From: Halorhodospira halophila
GTDB lineage: Bacteria; Pseudomonadota; Gammaproteobacteria; Nitrococcales; Halorhodospiraceae
Direction of reading: 5' to 3'
Assembly: GCF_016653405.1 (NCBI RefSeq)
Contig: NZ_NHSN01000002.1
Coordinates: 44,696 to 108,695, forward strand
DNA: 64,000 nt
In this document: positions 54,101 to 64,000 of the stretch, one piece after another
Numbering within the stretch: position 1 is the first letter of the stretch
How the letters are laid out: each line of letters starts with the position of its first letter
Notes under the pieces: generated by a model
Seen by the model: only the letters and a program-made list of their open reading frames with translations
Databases searched by the model: none
What the model was told of the DNA's origin: nothing
Made by a program: the position numbers and the translations under genes

Positions 54101-54706
54101 GGCGTCCGGACCGCGGTAGTGCCGCCGACTCCAGCCGTGATAGGCCCCTCCCCGGGTAAACGCGACGTGGCGGCCATCCGGGGAGACGCTCGGTTCGGAT
54201 CCGAAGGCGTCGTGCAGCCGCTGCGGCTCACCGCCATCTGGCACCACGCCATAGGGGCGCTGGTCGCGGTAAACGTCGGCCTCCAGCTGCCCCGAGAAGG
54301 TAATCAGCGGTTCGCCGTCGCGGTCCACACCAAACCCGGGGCTGCGCAGGAAGCGATCGCCGTGGGTAACCTGCTGCAGCCCGGTTCCGTCTGGTCGCAT
54401 GCGCCAGAGATTGAGATAACCGTCACGCAAGGAGGCGAAGACCAGTTTCTGCCCGTCGGCGGACCAACTGGAATGGAGATCGTCGAGACGATGGCCGGTC
54501 AGCCGGGTCGCGGTCCCGCCGGTGGCGCTGACCCGCCACAGGTCGCCGCCCCAACTGAACACCAGTTGCTCGCCGTCGGGGCTGATCGATGGGAACCGCG
54601 GCAACTCGACGTCGGTCTCGGACTCGCCGGCCCCGGCCGCCAACGACAGGGCCAGCCCGAGAATCGCTGCGAGCCCGACAACCAGGGGTGGGATCAAGCT
54701 TCGCAT
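51137..54706 (-). CDS. Exported tricorn-like S41 protease
   Basis: An 1189-residue protein with signal peptide (LVVGLAAILGLALSLAAGAG). A TolB-like beta-propeller region (repeats such as SISPDGEQLVFSWGGDLWRV) is interrupted near residues 430-500 by a Pro/Asp/Glu-rich spacer. A second propeller region follows, then PDZ (SVIPDAPAAHGPMPLQRGD) and an S41 core. Predicted catalytic residues: Ser-His in LAASHTGV, nucleophile Ser in NQKSYSNAEI, and Glu in TDMEHHGAEPEI. This is the order of archaeal tricorn protease, but secreted. It probably degrades peptides in the periplasm. Convergent with the Hsp70 operon, 21 bases apart. Confidence 0.92.
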   Translation of the reverse strand: MRSLIPPLVVGLAAILGLALSLAAGAGESETDVELPRFPSISPDGEQLVFSWGGDLWRVSATGGTATRLTGHRLDDLHSSWSADGQKLVFASLRDGYLNLWRMRPDGTGLQQVTHGDRFLRSPGFGVDRDGEPLITFSGQLEADVYRDQRPYGVVPDGGEPQRLHDAFGSEPSVSPDGRHVAFTRGGAYHGWSRRHYRGPDARDLWLYDRDEDAFAALTRRSEGDDGRAKWLDDQTLVFLSDREDDTVNLFRIGLEGESGGVERLTDFDQRDVQAFDVAPEAGRAVLQVWDRLYLLDLEAADPAPEPVALRAGDPGHDRYELRSVGRQVSEAALSPDGQVMAYIAYGRVYIRHMDEHSPTRPVTPDTHARHQDLRWSPDGLRLYFTRDSGDSESIYTAGVALTRGEVRRGWVSPAEADVSAGVERSPEAGERPPVQEGNGNGAASDPDDPFAPTDPVDPPPEPGDPRLDPGPTDPVSPPEPDPEPAPESEPLSALEADPVPPAADPERWHDALQFTVRPLVETEANERDARPSPDGTRIAFRRGRGDLVVQGIDGNEAHTLVEGWDATIDWRWSPDGRYIAYAQNDLDFSANIFIVPADGSADPINITRHPRNDLNPRWSADGRVLTFVSNRSGDSYDLYRVYLDPDLARYSRLELDRYYRRGREAQQKREPLPVLAAGSVDVTRDDTGAEDPPEFDLQGAWRRVERVSRAAGNEYANRMTPAGDRYVFNSAGEGLMVMNWDGSERRRLGPVANIQHLSLRGDRVVYVAGGRAGVVQLSGGEHQRPDISDRIRIDRQAQAVQKFREAARVIEEGFYQPDLKGLDWGALVADYEALIRRARTASEFSDIANRLMGELAASHTGVSNPGPGSALREPSGRLGIRHERVALADGRAGYRVRSVIPDAPAAHGPMPLQRGDTIVAIDGRDLDPDETLLQRLRGRVGDELLIAFRRPEADGDGSRLLHTLVTPVDYPALAELRYDAFREERRRLVEDRSEGRLGYIHIQAMNQASLEAFQGSLYAAADGKEGLVIDVRNNGGGHTTDRILTSIMAAEHAYTVPAGADPGRTGHYPQDRLDAPRYTLPINMVANQKSYSNAEILAHAFNTLERGTLVGEQTYGGVISTGRHTLIDGATVRRPFRGWYLPDGTDMEHHGAEPEIRVRQRPEDEVAGRDRQLKAAVDDMLERLGDRE

Positions 54707-54786
54707 GCCCTGACGCTACCATCCGCGGCGTCGCCCCACCACACCGCCCAAGCCACCCGCGGGGGCGCCCGGGCGGCTGGCAACGG

Positions 54787-55383
54787 CTACTCCCTGTGAT
54801 AGCCGGTGGCCATGGCGCGCAGGTACTCGTACCAGGGGTTGCCCGTGGTCGCAGCCATGTAGATGTGCCCGATCAGGAAGACGATCATGGCAAAAGCCGC
54901 GGCGAGATGGACGCCGGCAACGGCCCCGAGGGGCAGGAGCGCCCCGAGGAGGGTGTCGTTCCAGAAGTTGTAAAAAAGCAGCAGCAGTCCGGAGATCCAC
55001 AGCGCCGGGGCGATCGCCGCCTTGAACCCGAAATAGGCAAGCCGCTGCAGCGGGTTGTGCTTGGCCGACGGCGACTTGGCAAAGGGCTTCGCCTCACCCG
55101 AGAACATGCCGTAAGCGTAGTAGCCCGCAGTGCGGCCCAAACCACTGCCGGTCGGTACGTACTGCCGCCACTCCCCGGTGGTCAGGTGCCAGAAGATGGC
55201 AAAGGCCCACAGCCCGATCAGTGCCCAGGCGAGCACGATGTGGGTGGAGAAGGCGGCGCCGAAGCCGAGCAGCGAGTAGCTGCCGTGCATTTCCAGACCC
55301 GTGAGCAGCAGCCCGAAGATGAGAACGGCCTGCGCCCAGTGCCAGAAGATCTCGAAACGGGTGAAGATACGTACTTGGGTCAC
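54787..55383 (-). CDS. Membrane cytochrome b561-type subunit
   Basis: A 198-residue integral membrane protein with four main helices. His residues suited to bind two b hemes include FWHWAQAVLIF, FSTHIVLAW, IFWHLTTGEW and GVHLAAAFAM, and LIGHIYMAAT lies in the last helix. It resembles the cytochrome b subunits of hydrogenases and thiosulfate/formate enzymes that exchange electrons with quinones. Its GTG overlaps the stop of the octaheme cytochrome gene (GTGA), so they form one unit. Confidence 0.9.
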   Translation of the reverse strand: MTQVRIFTRFEIFWHWAQAVLIFGLLLTGLEMHGSYSLLGFGAAFSTHIVLAWALIGLWAFAIFWHLTTGEWRQYVPTGSGLGRTAGYYAYGMFSGEAKPFAKSPSAKHNPLQRLAYFGFKAAIAPALWISGLLLLFYNFWNDTLLGALLPLGAVAGVHLAAAFAMIVFLIGHIYMAATTGNPWYEYLRAMATGYHRE

Positions 55384-57056
55384 GAGCCCTCCCCCTCCTC
55401 GCCCGATCGGCCGTCGGGGCGCTCCCGACGGTAGAGATAGTAGCGCACGCCGCCGTGGCCGAGCACCGCGAACAAGGTCAGCCAGACGGCCGCCCAGCCC
55501 ACCGCTTCAATCCGCGGGTGGCGATCCTGGCCCGGGACGTAGACCCCTTCCAAACCGGCCATGCGGCCGTCGCGACTGTGACAATCGACGCAGGCCACAC
55601 TCGCCTCCGCCGGCGCAACCATGTGGTTGACCGGCCAGTACATCCGCGTCTCGACGAAGCCGTACGCACCGCTGTAGGCCACCTCGGTTTGACCGACGGC
55701 GCGCGCTTCCTCCATGCCGGCCTCGATGGCGCGGTCCCAGTCGTAGCTGCGCCAGAACGCGTCATCATCGCCCTCCTTGCCGAAGAGTTGCGGTACCAGG
55801 AGCGTATGATGCTCGGCATCGTAGAGCTGCTTGCCGTACATGATCTTGAACGGCCAGATCTTGGCGCCGCCCTCGCCCGGTCGCCCCTGAGGCCGGTTGA
55901 CGGGGACCTCGCCATCGGGGTCGATGGTATCGTCCGGCAGGGTGTAGACCATGTTGCCGTCGAACCAGCGGTAGTCCGGCGGGTAGTCTTCCTTCCACTC
56001 GAACACGCCCTTCATGCCGTCGTAGATCACGCGCCCCTCGTCGTCCTTCTCGACGACAGGCTGGCCGTCGTCATCCAGCCGACCGGCCTCCGACCAGTCC
56101 CAAAGGGTCTTGGTCGGATAACCGCCGCGAGCGATCTCCGGTACGTGACAGGTCTGACAGGCGATGAAATCGCCGTGGGCGTTGAGCTTGTCGTGGATGC
56201 GTCCCTCGTGCGGCTCGCTGCCGTGGCAGGCCACGCACGCGGGCTTGTCCTGTGGCCGAGCCGGAATCGGCGCGTCGTCGTAGTCGGGCACCGTCAGGTG
56301 GTAACGACTCCCGCTCTGGATGTGGCCGGTGAACTCGTGGCAGTTCGAGCAGCTGAAGTCCGCCCCCTCCGGCGTCATATGCACATCGACCGAGCGCGGC
56401 GGGTCAAGTAGTGAGCTGTCGAGATCGCCGTGCTTAACGGCGTTGCCACCACCACCCTCAAAGTGGCAGCTGCCGCAGGTCGCACGGCTGGTGTCTCCGA
56501 CGTTCTGAGCCACATGGGCGAGATCCGGCGCCTCGAACAGGATGCCGCGGAATTCGGTGTCCTCGTAGGGCGGATGGCCGGCCGCAGTGGGGAATTTCAC
56601 ATACTCGCCGGTGGTGTCATGGCAGACCAGGCAGTCGACCTTCTCCTCGGCCGTGAAGTCGAAGTGCCGGTCCTCCCAGCCGTAGCCGACATGGCACGAG
56701 GAGCAGCGCTCATAGCTGCCGGCGATCCCCATGCACAGATTATTGAGCACGTAGCGCTTGCCGAGGGTCTGCTCCGTTTCAGGCTGTTCGTAGGTCCAAG
56801 TCCAGTGGATACTGCTGTGGACCTGCTTCGCCGCTTCGGTGTGGCACTGCAGACACGCTTCGGTCACCTCGGGACCGGTCTCGAACGGCCCCTCCAGCAG
56901 GGAGAACTTCGTATGGTCGGCCGTGGATCCCGGCTCCGTCGGCGCCTCTTCACCGGGGATCGGCGGCTCGAACTCCTCGGCACCCGCCGCGAAACTCGTG
57001 CCCGCCAGGACCATCAACAGACCTGCCAGCCAACACCGAGCTATCACTGTGATCAC
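55380..57056 (-). CDS. Membrane-anchored octaheme cytochrome c, tetrathionate-reductase (OTR) family
   Basis: A 558-residue periplasmic multiheme protein. After a signal peptide (WLAGLLMVLAGTSFAAG) there are exactly eight CXXCH sites: CLQCH (residue 68), CSSCH, CLVCH, CGSCH, CSNCH, CVACH, CQTCH, CVDCH. The long loop between hemes 7 and 8 and the conserved blocks (YERCSSCHVGYGWED, AYGFVETRMYWPVNHM) fit the octaheme tetrathionate reductase family, whose members reduce tetrathionate, nitrite or hydroxylamine in vitro. A C-terminal helix (AVWLTLFAVLGHGGVRYYLY) anchors it. The GTG start lies directly behind a hairpin over its ribosome-binding site. Confidence 0.93.
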   Translation of the reverse strand: MITVIARCWLAGLLMVLAGTSFAAGAEEFEPPIPGEEAPTEPGSTADHTKFSLLEGPFETGPEVTEACLQCHTEAAKQVHSSIHWTWTYEQPETEQTLGKRYVLNNLCMGIAGSYERCSSCHVGYGWEDRHFDFTAEEKVDCLVCHDTTGEYVKFPTAAGHPPYEDTEFRGILFEAPDLAHVAQNVGDTSRATCGSCHFEGGGGNAVKHGDLDSSLLDPPRSVDVHMTPEGADFSCSNCHEFTGHIQSGSRYHLTVPDYDDAPIPARPQDKPACVACHGSEPHEGRIHDKLNAHGDFIACQTCHVPEIARGGYPTKTLWDWSEAGRLDDDGQPVVEKDDEGRVIYDGMKGVFEWKEDYPPDYRWFDGNMVYTLPDDTIDPDGEVPVNRPQGRPGEGGAKIWPFKIMYGKQLYDAEHHTLLVPQLFGKEGDDDAFWRSYDWDRAIEAGMEEARAVGQTEVAYSGAYGFVETRMYWPVNHMVAPAEASVACVDCHSRDGRMAGLEGVYVPGQDRHPRIEAVGWAAVWLTLFAVLGHGGVRYYLYRRERPDGRSGEEGEGS

Positions 57057-57078
57057 CTATCCTTCCGCTTAAGGATAG
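57054..57078 (-). promoter_or_regulatory. Hairpin covering the ribosome-binding site of the octaheme cytochrome
   Basis: Minus strand: CTATCCTT (57071-57078), loop AAGCGG, AAGGATAG (57057-57064), then GTG (57054-57056). The eight pairs are perfect and the 3' arm contains the Shine-Dalgarno AAGGA. In RNA this would hide the ribosome-binding site; in DNA it could equally be an operator. A second in-frame GTG three codons later is an alternative start. Confidence 0.5.
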
Positions 57079-57154
57079 ACCATACCGCAAGACGAGCCAT
57101 GGCGCGAGGTGCCCGCCCTGCCACCCTCGGAGCCGACCGGGCCAAGGGTGTCGT

Positions 57155-58003
57155 TCACCCTCCCCGCTCGGGGAGTGCCTCCAGCACCGAGGGCAAATCG
57201 GCCGGCAGGGCCGGCGCACCGCCGATCTCCCGGCTCGGATGACCGGGACCGTGGAAATCCGAGCCGCTGGAGGCCAGTAACGCATACCGCCGACACCATC
57301 CGCCGAGCTGCTGCACGTGGCGCGGCTCGGGCGAGGTTCCGCAGGCGACCTCCATCGCTTCGCCCCCCGCCGCGGTAAAAGCATCCAGCGTCCGCCGGAT
57401 CCACGCCCCCGTCAGATCGTAGCCGAGCGGATGGGCGAGGACCGCGATGCCCCCGGCCCGGCGAATCCACTCGATCCCCTCCTCCATGGCCACCCAATCG
57501 CCGTGCACATAGCCCACCCGGCCACGACGCAGGTAGCGCTTGAATGCCTCCTCGTAGCCACGCACATTACCGCTCTCGACCAACCACCGCGCATAGTGCG
57601 CCCGGGTGATCTCCGCGGTGCCGGCCGCCTCCCGTGCGCCCTCCCGCGCGCCACTGAGTCCGGCACGTTCCAGGCGCTCGCCGATGGCCTCGCCGCGCTC
57701 CTGCCGGGCCCGCTGCATCCGCGCCAGACCATCCTGCAGCCCGGGCTCGCCCGGATCGACCCCGAGGCCCACGACATGGAACGTCCGGCCCTGCCAGAGC
57801 ACCGACAGCTCCAGCCCGGCGATCAGTCGGATCCCTGCAGTCGAGGCCGCCGCCTGCGCGTCGCCGAGGCCCGCCACCGTGTCATGGTCGGTCAGCGCCA
57901 GGGTGGTCACGCCCTGGTCCGCCGCGCGATGGACCACCGCCGCCGGCGTCAGGTGCCCGTCCGAGGCGGTGGAATGGCAGTGCAGATCGTGCGAAGCGCT
58001 CAT
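57155..58003 (-). CDS. PHP-family phosphoesterase (RNase AM/YciV-like)
   Basis: A 282-residue metal-dependent phosphoesterase. PHP motifs: DLHCHSTASDG (residues 6-16), ALTDHDTVAG, AGLELSV, GIAVLAHPLGYD and SSGSDFHGPGHPS. E. coli YciV (RNase AM) removes 3'-phosphate from pAp and trims RNA 5' ends; the length and motif spacing agree. The ATG at 58003 overlaps the ABC transporter stop (ATGA). Confidence 0.92.
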   Translation of the reverse strand: MSASHDLHCHSTASDGHLTPAAVVHRAADQGVTTLALTDHDTVAGLGDAQAAASTAGIRLIAGLELSVLWQGRTFHVVGLGVDPGEPGLQDGLARMQRARQERGEAIGERLERAGLSGAREGAREAAGTAEITRAHYARWLVESGNVRGYEEAFKRYLRRGRVGYVHGDWVAMEEGIEWIRRAGGIAVLAHPLGYDLTGAWIRRTLDAFTAAGGEAMEVACGTSPEPRHVQQLGGWCRRYALLASSGSDFHGPGHPSREIGGAPALPADLPSVLEALPERGG

Positions 58004-59820
58004 CGAGCCACGCCCTCCTGATAGCGCCACAGACGGGCGTAAGCGCCGTCACGGTCGAGCAGTTCACGGTGGGTCCCCGCCTCGATGATCGTGCCGCCAT
58101 CGATCAGCAGGATCTGGTCAGCGTCCTGAATGGTGGACAGGCGATGGGCAATTGCCAGCGTGGTGCGCTGCGCGGCCACCTCTTGCAGCGTCGTCAGGAT
58201 GGCACGCTCCGAGGCGGAATCCAGCGACGAGGTCGCCTCGTCGAGGATCAGCAGTGGCGGGTCCTTGAGCAGCACCCGGGCAATGGCGATGCGCTGCTTC
58301 TCGCCACCCGAGACCTTCAGGCCCCGCTCACCGACGAGGGTATCCAGCCCCTCGGGCAACTCGCTGATGAACCCGTCGAGATGCGCCCGGCGCACAGCCT
58401 CGTGGATCTCGGCCTCGCTGGCGTCCGGGCGCCCATATGCAATGTTGTAGCGGATGGTGTCATTGAACAACACGGTATCCTGCGGCACCACCCCGATCGC
58501 GGCACGCAGGCTGTGCTGGGTCACGTCGCGCAGATCCTGGCCATTGATCGTGATCCGCCCGTCATCGACGTCATAGAAGCGGAACAGCAGCCGGGCGATG
58601 GTCGACTTGCCGGCCCCGCTGGGTCCCACCAGGGCCACCTTCTGGCCCGGCTCCACCGTAAAATCGACGCCGCGCAGGATGGGCCGGTCCGGCTGATAGC
58701 CGAAACGTACACCTTCGAAGCGGATGCGTCCGCCATCCGGGGCCAGGGGCACTGCATCGCTCCGGTCGGGCACCTGCGGGTGCTGGTCCATGAGGCCGAA
58801 CATGCGCTCGATATTGATCAACGACTCGCGCATCTCCCGATAGACGAACCCCAGGTTGTTGAGGGGGATGAAGAGCTGCAGCAGGTAGGCGTTGATCATG
58901 GTCAGATCGCCCAGGCTCATGCGCCCTTCCAGGACCTGGAGGGTGGCCATCCCCATCATCACCGTGATCGCCGCGGCCACGATGAAGGCCTGACCGGAGT
59001 TAAGGGCGGCCAGCGAGAGCCGGTGCTTGATGCGTGCCTGCTCCCAGGCGGCCAGATCGCGATCGTAGCGCTCCGCCTCGTAACGTTCGGCGTTGAAGTA
59101 CTTGACCGTCTCGTAATTGAGCAGGCTGTCCACGGCCCGGGTGTTCGACTGGTTGTCCATCTCATTGGCCTCGCGCACGAAACGCGTGCGCCACTCGGTC
59201 ACGGCCAGCGAGAAGGCGATGTAGAGGGCCACGGCCAGCATCACCGTGAGCACGAAGCTCCAGTCGAAGGCGATGGCCAGGATCAGCGCCACCAGCGCTA
59301 CCTCGAGGAGGGTGGGCCCGATGTTGAACACCAGGGTGCGCAGCAGGAACGACATGCCGCTGGTGCCGCGCTCAATGTCACGGGCCAGGGCACCGGTCCG
59401 TCGAGCCAGGTGGAACCCCAGGTCGAGCCGATGCAGGTGCTCGAACACGCGCAGCGCCGCTCTCCGCATGGTCCGCTCGGCCACCCGGGCGAAGACGGCA
59501 TCCCGTAGCTCCTGAAACAGCGTCGACGCGAAGCGCAGCAGGCCGTATCCGAGCACGAGAGCCAGGGGTACGAACAGCGCCGCCTCGGCGGTGCCCCGAA
59601 CCTCGTCCAAATGGTCGACGAGGAACTTCAGCGCCACCGGAACCAGCACGTTCGCCACCTTGGCCAGCACCAGCAGGGCGAGGGCGAGCAGCGCCCGGTT
59701 CCGGAACTCGTTCAGGTAGGGCAGGACACTGGCGATGATCCGCCAGTTGGGACGTCCTCCGCTGTAGCTGTTGTTCCGAAACTTGCGCAAAAGAGGCCCC
59801 GGACGACTTGACGCGCTCAT
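58000..59820 (-). CDS. ATM1/HMT1-type ABC exporter
   Basis: A 606-residue half-transporter: about six membrane helices (residues 30-310) then an ATPase with Walker A GPSGAGKST, signature VSGGEKQRIAIARVLL and Walker B LLILDEATSSLD. The sequence TRAVDSLLNYETVKYFNAER is typical of the ATM1 family, which exports glutathione-linked sulfur species or metal conjugates in mitochondria and bacteria. It probably works as a homodimer. The promoter would lie in the 119 bases shared with gloA. Confidence 0.93.
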   Translation of the reverse strand: MSASSRPGPLLRKFRNNSYSGGRPNWRIIASVLPYLNEFRNRALLALALLVLAKVANVLVPVALKFLVDHLDEVRGTAEAALFVPLALVLGYGLLRFASTLFQELRDAVFARVAERTMRRAALRVFEHLHRLDLGFHLARRTGALARDIERGTSGMSFLLRTLVFNIGPTLLEVALVALILAIAFDWSFVLTVMLAVALYIAFSLAVTEWRTRFVREANEMDNQSNTRAVDSLLNYETVKYFNAERYEAERYDRDLAAWEQARIKHRLSLAALNSGQAFIVAAAITVMMGMATLQVLEGRMSLGDLTMINAYLLQLFIPLNNLGFVYREMRESLINIERMFGLMDQHPQVPDRSDAVPLAPDGGRIRFEGVRFGYQPDRPILRGVDFTVEPGQKVALVGPSGAGKSTIARLLFRFYDVDDGRITINGQDLRDVTQHSLRAAIGVVPQDTVLFNDTIRYNIAYGRPDASEAEIHEAVRRAHLDGFISELPEGLDTLVGERGLKVSGGEKQRIAIARVLLKDPPLLILDEATSSLDSASERAILTTLQEVAAQRTTLAIAHRLSTIQDADQILLIDGGTIIEAGTHRELLDRDGAYARLWRYQEGVAR

Positions 59821-59939
59821 GGTACTGGCTTGGCCGGGCCCGGCGCCAGTCGGCGGCGGCGGTCATATCGGGGGCCCTCGGGAAGCTGTTAGACTGCGCG
59901 GTTACCAGTTAGCGGCAAGCGCTTGAGAGGCGCGGTACC

Positions 59940-60380
59940 ATGCAGTACCTGCACACGATGGTCCGGGTTAGCGACCTCGAGGCCTCCCTCGATTTCTACT
60001 GCAACAAGCTCGGCCTGATCGAGATCAGCCGCCGCGAGAGCGAGCGCGGCCGCTTCACGCTGGTCTTTCTGGCGGCCCCGGACGACGTCGAGCGCGCCAG
60101 GGCCGAGAAGGCCCCCATGCTGGAACTGACCTGGAACTGGGACCCGGAGACCTACACCGGCGGTCGCAACTTCGGGCATCTGGCCTACCGGGTCGAGGAC
60201 ATCTACGCCACCTGCCAGCGTCTACTGGACGCCGGCATCACCATCAACCGCCCGCCCCGGGACGGCCACATGGCCTTCATCCGTTCCCCGGACGGGATCT
60301 CCATCGAGCTGCTACAGGCCGGTGACCCCCTGCCCGAGCAGGAACCCTGGGCCTCGATGCAAAACACTGGAACCTGGTAA
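59940..60380 (+). CDS. gloA: Lactoylglutathione lyase (glyoxalase I)
   Basis: Converts the methylglyoxal-glutathione hemithioacetal to S-lactoylglutathione. A 146-residue VOC-fold protein. Metal ligands are in place: His5 ([10 protein letters not shown]), Glu in MLELTWNW, His in NFGHLAYRV and Glu in [10 protein letters not shown]. The short form lacking the extra eukaryotic helices suits the Ni/Co-type bacterial enzyme. Five bases before typA on the same strand. Confidence 0.95.
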   Translation: MQYLHTMVRVSDLEASLDFYCNKLGLIEISRRESERGRFTLVFLAAPDDVERARAEKAPMLELTWNWDPETYTGGRNFGHLAYRVEDIYATCQRLLDAGITINRPPRDGHMAFIRSPDGISIELLQAGDPLPEQEPWASMQNTGTW

Positions 60381-60385
60381 ACCGA

Positions 60386-62199
<1,814 letters not shown>

Positions 62200-62203
<4 letters not shown>

Positions 62204-64000
62204 CTGCTGCCGCCCCGGTAGTGGACCTCGGCGTCGAGGCGCAGCGCGTCCTCGGCGTCGAGCACCACCCGCCACCCCCAGATCCGGATCACGCCATCTG
62301 CATCCACGGCGATGCCTGCCGACCCGGATGCGTTACGCAGGGTCACCGTCCCGTTCCGACTTCGCAGGGACACGTCCCCGCCCGCCACCAGGCGTAGATC
62401 GCCACGCTCCACCTGCCAGTCGCCATCGCCGCGCCGGGTCCGCAGCCGGGTTCCGTCGCCGGCCAGAACCCGAAGCGTGTCGCCAGCCCGCAGGTGCAAA
62501 TCCCGACCGGAGCGGGCCGCCACCCCGCCGGCACCGCCAAGGCGTACCGGCCCGGTGGCCTGCACGGCGGTTGCCCGTTCGCTCCGACCGGCGACCCCGG
62601 ACTTCGCCGAAACCCGCCGACTCCCACCAACCCGTTCACGGCGCCGGGCACCGGCACGCTCGCGGAGGCCTCCTGGACCGGCAAGGAGCTCGAGCGGCCC
62701 CGCCCCGGCATCCAGCGCCACACGGTGCCCGTGGTCCGCACCACCCCTGACCGCAAGCGCCCTCGCCCCGCCATCCCCGGCATCGAGCACCGCACCGGCG
62801 GAGTGCCTGTCCCCACGGTCTCCGGCCCCGGGGAAGAACACCCCGCGGCCGGCGCGCGTAGCGTAGGCCGCCACACGGCCACCGCTTTCGATGGCGGGAT
62901 GCCGCTGACCGGAGACCGGCAGGCTGCCGAGGATCACCGGCGCGTCCGGATCGCCATCCAGGCAGGTCACCAGCACCCGCTCCCCGTCGACCAGCGGTGC
63001 GTGCCAACCACTGCGGCCCCCGCCGCGCGGCAAAGGCAGCAGGCGCACCACGGACTCGGGCAGATCCAACCCGCTGCGCCGCTCATCCCCGGCCACCAAC
63101 CGACCACCATCGGTGCAAATCCGTGCCGGTACCGGCTGACGCAGGGGGAACTGGGCCGGCTCCGGCGGTCGGTACGGCAGCGCCGTGGCACCGACAACCT
63201 CCGGCACCGCCTCAAGCTCGGCCCGGTACCCGAAGAGCGCTGCATCCGCAACCGTATCGTCCTCGCACCAGAGGCTGTGACGGACCCGGGTAATCAGGTA
63301 CCAGCGACCCCAGTCCGCGATTTCGCGGTCGCCACCCTCCCCGACCACCAGCACTGGCGTCCGCAACCCGGCACGCGGCCCGACCTGCCGAGTCGCTAGC
63401 GCCAGCCACCGTCGCCGGGCTGCCTGCGCCTGGCGCCGCATACGGGCCAGATGCACCGCCACCGCATCGTCGAGCCCGGGCGGCACCGGCCGCGGCGAGC
63501 CGGTCTCCTGCAACCGCACACACCAACCCGGCTCCGTCAGGCCCGGGCCGGCCCCGCCCCCTGGCAAGCGCAGCGCCCCATCCGCCTGCGGAAACCCTGC
63601 GGCCGTGTCGGTCAACAGCGGGCGCTCATGGACCCCGTCCTGCCAAGCCAAGGTCACGCCGGCCTGTGCCCAGAGTCGCTGCAACAGGAGCAGGTCGCTT
63701 GCCCCGGCCTGCAGCACCTGCCGTCGCCACGCCGGCGCCTCACTCACCCGCCAGACTGGATCGGCCCACGCATAGCCGACGCCCGCGAGCCAGCAACGGG
63801 TCAGCTCCTCCAGGTTGATCCGGGGAAAGAACCGGTGGGCCCCACCAAGGCCCAACCGCGCCAGGCGCGGCTCAATGACGGCTTCGAAGCGATCGCGCTC
63901 CCCTCCGGCGCCGGACCCACGCCGCCAAGCCGTCAGCTGCCCGGCCAGGCAGCGCCAACCACCGAGACCATCCCCCCAACGCAGCCGAACCGTGCACCCC
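62200..64000 (-). CDS. VgrG/baseplate-spike-like protein, N-terminus cut by the window
   Basis: At least 600 residues; the frame stays open to the right edge, so the start lies outside. The N-terminal part resembles the gp27-like half of VgrG (RDRFEAVIEPRLARL, then FFPRINLEELTRCWLAGVGY). An OB-fold region follows (HAPLVDGERVLVTCLDGDPD then APVILGSLPVSGQRHPAI). The rest is a Gly/Arg/Asp-rich beta-strand repeat region (GDTLRVLAGDGTRLRTRRGD, LRLVAGGDVSLRSRNGTVTL) like a spike helix, ending RGGSS. No effector domain is visible. No other type VI secretion or phage gene is in the window, so the system it serves is undetermined. Confidence 0.8.

Noticed and set aside
62343..62882. Possible frameshift in the spike-like gene, because another frame is open here
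   Set aside because: The main frame runs without interruption and returns clear strand repeats after this stretch; the other frame has no family sequence.

Overview
This looks like chromosome from a halophilic, high-GC gammaproteobacterium. The gene set and the tandem housekeeping order (gltX-cysS, recJ with an RpfE-like gene, alaC-hom-thrC, lipA with a CoA-type NUDIX gene) fit the Ectothiorhodospiraceae, possibly near Halorhodospira. Strongly acidic proteins (the Prc protease, the exported tricorn-like protease, the acidic spacer of the SPOR protein) suit a salt-loving lifestyle. The taxonomic placement is inference; no rRNA gene or database match is available. Nearly the whole window is coding and genes are tightly packed, often with start and stop codons overlapping. 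I see no insertion sequence, prophage block, CRISPR array or rRNA. There is one tRNA (Glu, UUC).

Layout. Positions 1-3.4 kb: end of a Bcp peroxiredoxin, an exported PEGA/WD40 protein, SohB and a two-helix membrane protein. 3.8-7.3 kb: tRNA-Glu with a good promoter, a DamX-like SPOR ATPase, and FliK-C-like, FlhB-C-like and DUF2802 genes outside any flagellar operon. 7.3-12.3 kb: cysS-gltX, lpxH, dusA and a glutaredoxin-like gene. 12.3-16.1 kb: an envelope block in which an Lpp-like lipoprotein lies between two YkuD L,D-transpeptidases, then a NUDIX gene and lipA. 16.3-26.5 kb: a ChaN-PDZ protein, a small cytochrome c, an alpha/beta hydrolase, pepN, prc, recJ and an RpfE-like gene. 26.5-30.2 kb: thrC, hom and alaC (threonine and alanine metabolism). 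30.3-36.6 kb: an MTH938-like protein, a CHASE-PAS-GGDEF cyclase, mazG, a TetR regulator with its operators, a glutathione transferase, ispG and an Rrf2 regulator. 36.7-45.6 kb: thiD with an acyl-CoA ligase and a metallo-beta-lactamase-fold gene, a PQQ-type sugar dehydrogenase, Uup, and a cytochrome c/iron alcohol dehydrogenase operon behind an FNR-like box. 45.9-51.1 kb: a five-gene Hsp70 operon. 51.1-57.1 kb: a tricorn-like protease, then a b-type cytochrome and an octaheme cytochrome c. 57.2-64 kb: a PHP phosphoesterase, an ATM1-type ABC exporter, gloA, typA and a VgrG-like spike protein running off the right edge.

The most distinctive system is the Hsp70 operon (45904-51115). It carries a large TPR-like protein, a J-like protein without the HPD motif, a GrpE-like exchange factor, an HscC-sized Hsp70 and a zinc-ribbon protein, with overlapping reading frames. 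It looks like a self-contained specialised chaperone machine. Other notable points are an 8-bp hairpin over the ribosome-binding site of the octaheme cytochrome, the Lpp/L,D-transpeptidase cluster, an Rrf2 regulator without the usual Fe-S cysteines but with a self-operator-like palindrome, and a cysteine-rich insertion in threonine synthase.
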